DNA from: an uncultured Eubacteriales bacterium
Lineage (GTDB): Bacteria; Bacillota; Clostridia; Oscillospirales; CAG-272
DNA length: 10,041 nucleotides
Direction of reading: 5' to 3'
NCBI GenBank assembly: GCA_934446485.1
Contig: CAKSEM010000040.1
Location: forward strand, 1-10,041
Part shown: piece after piece, positions 7,369-10,041 of the stretch
Layout of the letters: every line of letters starts with the position of its first letter
Numbering within the stretch: position 1 is the first letter of the stretch
Notes under the pieces: generated by a model
Databases searched by the model: none
Seen by the model: the letters and a program-made list of their open reading frames with translations, nothing else
Told to the model about the DNA's origin: nothing
Position numbers and translations under genes: made by a program

Positions 7369-7401
7369 TGTGCGGCAGAGCGCATCGCTCTGCCGCACAT
7401 T
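7369..7401. terminator. Strong hairpin after the transketolase genes
   Basis: GTGCGGCAGAGCG (7369-7381) pairs perfectly with 7385-7397 around a 3-base CAT loop. It lies 8 bases beyond the minus-strand stop at 7406, so it is placed as the transketolase 3' hairpin. The T-tract (ATTTT) is on the plus-strand side; on the minus strand the stem is followed by AGAAACG with no U-tract. It may act as a 3' stabilising hairpin rather than a classical intrinsic terminator. Confidence 0.6.
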
Positions 7402-7405
7402 TTGA

Positions 7406-8350
7406 TCAGTTCTTCTTCAGTGCCACGGCTGCTTCAGCCTTTGCGGCAATAGCTTCCGCATCAAGACCGAAGTACGAGACGAGCTCCTTTGCAGGGCCGC
7501 TGCGCCCGAATGTATCGTTTACGCCGACGCGCAGCACCGGAGTCGGGCACGCCTCTGAGAGGCACTCTGTGACGGCGGAGCCGAGTCCGCCGATGATCGT
7601 GTGCTCTTCGCACGTGACGACTGCTCCGCAGCGCCGTGCTTCCGCTATGACAAGTTCGGAATCGAGCGGCTTTATCGTCGGAATGTTAACGACCGACGCC
7701 GAGATCCCGCGTTCTGCGAGCAGCTCGCGAGCTGCAAGCGCCTGCTCGACTTCAATACCGGTCGCGATGAGAGAAACGTCGTTGCCTTCGGCAAGGCGTA
7801 CGCCGCGCCCGATCTCGAATCGGTAATCGTCTCCGAATATGACCGGAACCGCCATTCTTCCGAAGCGGAGGTATACGGGACCGTTATATTCGATCGCTGC
7901 CTTGACAGCAAGGCGTGCCTCTACGGCATCGGCGGGGTTCAGTATTACCATTCCGGGAATGGTGCGCATCAGGGCGATATCCTCGCAGCACTGGTGTGTT
8001 GCACCGTCCTCGCCGACGGTGATTCCCGCGTGCGTCGCACCGATCTTGACGTTGCAGTGCGGATATCCGACGGAGTTTCTGACCTGCTCGAACGATCTTC
8101 CTGCTGCGAACATCGCAAAGGAAGATGCGAACGGGATCTTTCCGGTGAGCGAGAGTCCGACGGCAACGCCAATCATGTTATTTTCGGCAATCCCGCAGTC
8201 GAAGAATCTTTCGGGAAATGCCTTCTTGAAGATACCGGTCTTCGTTGCGGCGGCAAGGTCCGCATCGAGCACGACGAGGTTGTCGTATTCGGCACCGAAT
8301 TCGGCGAGCGCCTTGCCGTACGCTTCGCGTGTAGCTATTTTATCAGCCAT
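7406..8350 (-). CDS. Transketolase, C-terminal subunit (Pyr and C-terminal domains)
   Basis: 314 residues; second half of a two-gene transketolase. With the N-terminal half it moves two-carbon ketol units between sugar phosphates in the non-oxidative pentose phosphate pathway, cytoplasmic and TPP-dependent. The pyrimidine-binding domain fills about residues 1-165: DCGIAENNM carries Glu 56, the residue that activates the TPP aminopyrimidine; SSFAMFAAGRSFEQVR and GITVGEDGATHQ follow as in the family. The C-terminal domain (about 185-310) begins near VSLIATGIEV and has EEHTIIGGLGSAV. Length matches stand-alone C-terminal subunits. The ATG is preceded by a weak AGGAAGG about 12 bases upstream on the minus strand. 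It follows the N-terminal gene after 120 bases on the same strand, so the two are probably one transcript. DXS-like enzymes share the fold but the paired order and motifs favour transketolase. Confidence 0.95.
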   Translation of the reverse strand: MADKIATREAYGKALAEFGAEYDNLVVLDADLAAATKTGIFKKAFPERFFDCGIAENNMIGVAVGLSLTGKIPFASSFAMFAAGRSFEQVRNSVGYPHCNVKIGATHAGITVGEDGATHQCCEDIALMRTIPGMVILNPADAVEARLAVKAAIEYNGPVYLRFGRMAVPVIFGDDYRFEIGRGVRLAEGNDVSLIATGIEVEQALAARELLAERGISASVVNIPTIKPLDSELVIAEARRCGAVVTCEEHTIIGGLGSAVTECLSEACPTPVLRVGVNDTFGRSGPAKELVSYFGLDAEAIAAKAEAAVALKKN

Positions 8351-8470
8351 ATCAATATGTAACCTTCCTGACTGTCCGCGGCGCTGGACTGCACCGTACA
8401 GCGGCGTGAATGAGTGGATTTAGAGCAGGACGCTCTGCTCTTCACGCTGACATTCGAGAGAACTCGCAGA
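8351..8470 (-). other. 120-base spacer between the two transketolase genes
   Basis: The spacer holds no gene. It contains AGAGCAG (8422-8428) pairing with CTGCTCT (8435-8441) around a 6-base loop, and a CGCTG/CAGCG stem nearer the downstream gene. There is no U-tract. In most split transketolase loci the two genes abut or overlap, so the length is unusual; the hairpins may tune the ratio of the two subunits or mark processing. Confidence 0.45.
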
Positions 8471-9295
8471 TCATCTCTCGCCGAGATCGCGCATTGCGAT
8501 CTCATACTGCTCCGCATTCGGAGCGGCACCGTGCCATGCGACGTTGTTCTCCATGAACGATACGCCGCGCCCCTTGACACTGTGTGCGATAATTACGCTC
8601 GGGCGGTCGTGGCAAGCCTCGGCCGCCGTGAACGCTGCCTCGAGAGATTCAAAATCGTGGGCATTTGCTTCGAGCACGTTCCAGCCGAACGCGCGGAATT
8701 TTTCGTCGTGAGGCGTGGGATCCATAACTTCGCTGATCGGTCCGTCTATCTGGAGTCCGTTAAGGTCAACGATCCAGCAGAGATTTGAGAGGGAGTAATG
8801 CGACGCGAACATGGCAGCTTCCCATACCTGCCCCTCTTCGGTCTCTCCGTCGCCGAGAATTGCGTAGACTCTGTAATTTTTTCCGTCAAGCTTTCCGGAG
8901 AGCGCCATTCCGCAGGAAACGGAGGTGCCCTGACCGAGTGAGCCCGATGACATATCGACGCCGGGTGTGTGTTTCATGTCGGGGTGTCCCTGAAGATAGC
9001 TCGATGTCTTGCGGAATGTTTTCAGATCCTCCACGGGGATGAAGCCGCGCTGTGCAAGCACGGAATAGAGTGCGGGAGCGCAGTGTCCCTTTGAGAGGAC
9101 GAGACGGTCGCGATCCTCCGCCTTAGGGTCCTTCGGGTCTACCGTCATCTTTTCAAAGTAGAGGTAGGTGAGCAGATCTGCGATGGAGAGCGATCCGCCG
9201 GGGTGTCCGGAGGATGCAGAGTAGACGGCGTCGATGATTCCGACTCTGACCCGTCTCGCAGTCTCCTTCAGACAGTCGATTCTTTTTGCGTCCAT
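8471..9295 (-). CDS. Transketolase, N-terminal subunit (TPP-binding domain)
   Basis: 274 residues, the usual size for the stand-alone N-terminal half of transketolase. Motifs in order: GHPGG (30-34), SKGH (68-71), GHPD (103-106), SGSLGQG (117-123) and the TPP/Mg motif GDGE (148-151) ending with Asn 179 in DLN, about 30 residues later as in TPP enzymes. It binds the diphosphate of TPP through Mg2+ and forms the active site with the Glu of the partner subunit encoded next. RBS AAAGGA (complement of 9305-9310) lies 9 bases before the ATG. It is the first gene of the minus-strand unit started at the promoter 9400-9428, with a leader of about 97 bases. Confidence 0.95.
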   Translation of the reverse strand: MDAKRIDCLKETARRVRVGIIDAVYSASSGHPGGSLSIADLLTYLYFEKMTVDPKDPKAEDRDRLVLSKGHCAPALYSVLAQRGFIPVEDLKTFRKTSSYLQGHPDMKHTPGVDMSSGSLGQGTSVSCGMALSGKLDGKNYRVYAILGDGETEEGQVWEAAMFASHYSLSNLCWIVDLNGLQIDGPISEVMDPTPHDEKFRAFGWNVLEANAHDFESLEAAFTAAEACHDRPSVIIAHSVKGRGVSFMENNVAWHGAAPNAEQYEIAMRDLGER

Positions 9296-9304
9296 GTATT
9301 CTGA

Positions 9305-9335
9305 TCCTTTCGCCGGGCGGCCTTCTGTCCGCCCG
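9305..9335 (-). promoter_or_regulatory. RBS of the transketolase unit beside a 7-bp hairpin
   Basis: CGGGCGG (9314-9320) pairs with CCGCCCG (9329-9335) around an 8-base loop. On the minus-strand transcript the stem ends 3 bases before the Shine-Dalgarno AAAGGA (complement of 9305-9310). It could protect the 5' end or hold the RBS open; no ligand-binding class is recognised. Confidence 0.45.
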
Positions 9336-9399
9336 ATTGAATTTGCAGTGCTGTTGTGCGGCGGATGCCGTCGGCACCGACCGATATACAGATATATCT

Positions 9400-9428
9400 A
9401 TTTTAATATATTTTGCCGCATATGTCAA
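9400..9428 (-). promoter_or_regulatory. Consensus sigma-A promoter of the transketolase genes
   Basis: On the minus strand: TTGACA (complement of 9423-9428), a 17-base spacer, TAAAAT (complement of 9400-9405) in an A/T-rich tract. The -35 is perfect and the -10 has one mismatch. Predicted start is near 9393. Confidence 0.88.
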
Positions 9429-9459
9429 CCTCGAATTTGAAACGCCCCGCCGTGCCGTC

Positions 9460-9494
9460 CTTTGCGGTGACTATTGATGCTTCACACCGCAAAG
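9460..9494. repeat. 10-bp dyad between divergent promoters, possible operator
   Basis: CTTTGCGGTG (9460-9469) and CACCGCAAAG (9485-9494) are perfect inverted repeats separated by 15 bases. The dyad starts 32 bases upstream of the transketolase -35 and ends 66 bases upstream of the T-box -35. No T-tract follows on either strand, so it does not look like a terminator. The spacing of about 25 bases centre to centre could suit a dimeric or tetrameric regulator; this is inference. Confidence 0.4.
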
Positions 9495-9560
9495 CCTTGG
9501 CGATTGCGGTACTCTCCGGTGCGCCGTGTATGCAGACACACGATTTTCCGTGAGCGCCAC

Positions 9561-9589
9561 TTGACAAATCCTGCGGGGGGTGATATACT
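9561..9589 (+). promoter_or_regulatory. Consensus sigma-A promoter of the T-box leader
   Basis: TTGACA (9561-9566), a 17-base spacer, then TGA-TATACT (-10 at 9584-9589, with the TGn extension). Predicted start is near 9596, just before the first stem of the T-box RNA. Confidence 0.92.
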
Positions 9590-9783
9590 TTTACAAAAGG
9601 CTACGACGGAGAGTAGTAGGCTGACGGCAGTTTCAAAGAGAGCGGCGGGGCGGTGTGAGCGTCGCAGACGTGCTGCGCCGAAGTCGCTCCCGAGCCGCGA
9701 CTGTGAGCGGACAGGGTCCGTAGCTGTCGCCGCATACCTGCGTTACGGGTTATGAGCTGTGTGCGGCGACATGCCGCATGAAG

Positions 9784-9814
9784 TCAGGTGGTACCGCGCC
9801 GATATGCGTCCTGA
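9784..9814 (+). promoter_or_regulatory. T-box antiterminator helix
   Basis: TCAGG (9784-9788) pairs with CCTGA (9810-9814), and GCG (9796-9798) with CGT (9807-9809, one G-T pair), leaving the 7-base bulge TGGTACC (9789-9795). TGGT would pair with the ACCA end of an uncharged tRNA, predicting discriminator A, as in tRNA-Val. Confidence 0.9.
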
Positions 9815-9833
9815 TACGTCAGGACGCTTTTTT
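9806..9833 (+). terminator. T-box intrinsic terminator
   Basis: GCGTCCTGA (9806-9814) pairs perfectly with TCAGGACGC (9819-9827) around a TACG tetraloop, followed by six T, one G and six more T. Its 5' arm is the 3' arm of the antiterminator, so the two folds exclude each other. Confidence 0.95.
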
Positions 9834-10041
9834 GTTTTTTTGCAGCGCTTTTTGTATTTTCCGTTTTATCTTTAATAAAAAACGTTTGTATAAGATAATA
9901 TCTGCTGCGGCGCTTGGGATTCGTGTAAAAGTATCTGACGTTCGCTCGACTTTCATGTTAAAAATGACGCGTTATCGTTCGAAAGACGAACATCAGAACA
10001 TCATATTTTATTTTTTATTTCATCGGCGATAATGTGCCCGG
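9834..10041 (+). other. A/T-rich stretch after the T-box, no gene found
   Basis: In 208 bases up to the window edge I find no ORF with an RBS that stays open. The ATG at about 9956 meets a stop at 10030-10032 after 25 codons. Present are A/T-rich segments including TATAAG/GATAAT near 9889-9899 without a good -35, and a GTTCG-AAAGA-CGAAC hairpin (9977-9991). A last ATG near the edge lacks an RBS. The gene controlled by the T-box presumably begins further right. Confidence 0.55.

Larger units (their letters stand above)
9596..9833 (+). ncRNA. T-box riboswitch leader, probably valine-specific
   Basis: A cis-acting leader that reads the charging state of one tRNA and chooses between termination and readthrough. 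Stem I: base GGCT (9599-9602) with AGCC (9693-9696), a kink-turn-like GA region, GGAG (9608-9611) with CTCC (9687-9690), the specifier loop (AGTAGTA on the 5' side; GAAGTCG, 9680-9686, on the 3' side), then GGC/GCC. The distal part has the AGAGAG bulge and GGTGTGAG loop on a GCGGCG/CGTCGC stem. Stem II: GCGAC (9697-9701) with GTCGC (9726-9730), apical CGGAC/GTCCG, and an S-turn-like GTGA/GTAG internal loop. A CGTTA motif follows, then stem III (9762-9778) and the T-box AGGTGGTACCGCG. The best specifier is GTC (9683-9685) followed by a purine, i.e. valine; CGC (arginine) is the main alternative. The presumed target gene, perhaps valS, lies beyond the right edge. Confidence 0.95.

Noticed and set aside
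6966..7826. 286-residue plus-strand open frame
   Set aside because: Its second half is antisense to the transketolase C-terminal subunit and becomes Ser/Ala/Thr-rich as shadows do; no RBS or known domain.
7601..8362. 253-residue plus-strand open frame
   Set aside because: Fully antisense to the transketolase C-terminal subunit gene; no support of its own.
9474..10032. Two plus-strand open frames of 93 and 84 residues across the T-box and beyond
   Set aside because: They overlap the structured T-box RNA and its terminator; composition and lack of RBS argue against translation.
1..10041. CRISPR array, insertion sequence, tRNA or rRNA genes, phage or defence genes
   Set aside because: No regularly spaced direct repeats, transposase-like proteins, cloverleaf-type tRNA or rRNA motifs were found on either strand by reading; all sizeable genes are housekeeping or transport types.

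Overview
The window looks like a chromosomal segment of a moderately GC-rich Bacillota, probably a Clostridia-type gut or anaerobe genome. The evidence is a textbook T-box leader RNA, consensus sigma-A promoters, strong AGGAGG/GGAGG ribosome binding sites, U-tract hairpin terminators, a lipoprotein solute-binding protein and a transketolase split into two genes. This placement is inferred from gene content and was not tested by any search.

Layout, left to right. Positions 2-2344 (+) hold the 3' three quarters or so of infB (translation initiation factor IF-2), open at the left edge and closed by its own hairpin terminator. The usual downstream partner rbfA is absent. A 315-base gap (2399-2714) has no gene but contains a nested hairpin and a T-run. 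Positions 2768-4249 (-) encode an orphan lipoprotein solute-binding protein of ABC-importer type, with its own extended -10 promoter and a perfect 16-bp terminator stem. It is divergent from a gpsA-like glycerol-3-phosphate dehydrogenase (4574-5533, +), whose promoter is back to back with it. gpsA converges on a CNNM/CorC-type membrane protein (5650-6924, -), with a 34-base perfect palindrome terminator between them. Upstream of that gene is about 460 bp (6944-7405) without a confident gene. It holds several hairpins and a possible small frameshifted reading frame on the minus strand.

Positions 7406-9295 (-) carry the two halves of a split transketolase in the order N-terminal (TPP) half, then C-terminal (Pyr + C) half, read leftward from a consensus promoter at 9400-9428. 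Divergent from it is a second consensus promoter (9561-9589, +) driving a T-box leader (about 9596-9833). The antiterminator, T-loop and competing terminator can be paired base by base. The specifier loop reads most naturally as GTC (valine) and the UGGU element predicts a tRNA with discriminator A, which fits tRNA-Val. The regulated gene, perhaps valS, is not in the window: the last 208 bases contain no supportable ORF.

The window is mostly housekeeping: translation initiation, translation regulation by uncharged tRNA, pentose phosphate and glycerolipid metabolism, metal transport and sugar uptake. I do not see a new defence system, mobile element or CRISPR array. The most interesting signals are the RNA-level ones: the T-box with a displaced gene and an alternative helix, the dyad between the divergent tkt and T-box promoters, the nested hairpin at 2449-2540, and the ambiguous small ORF upstream of the CNNM gene.
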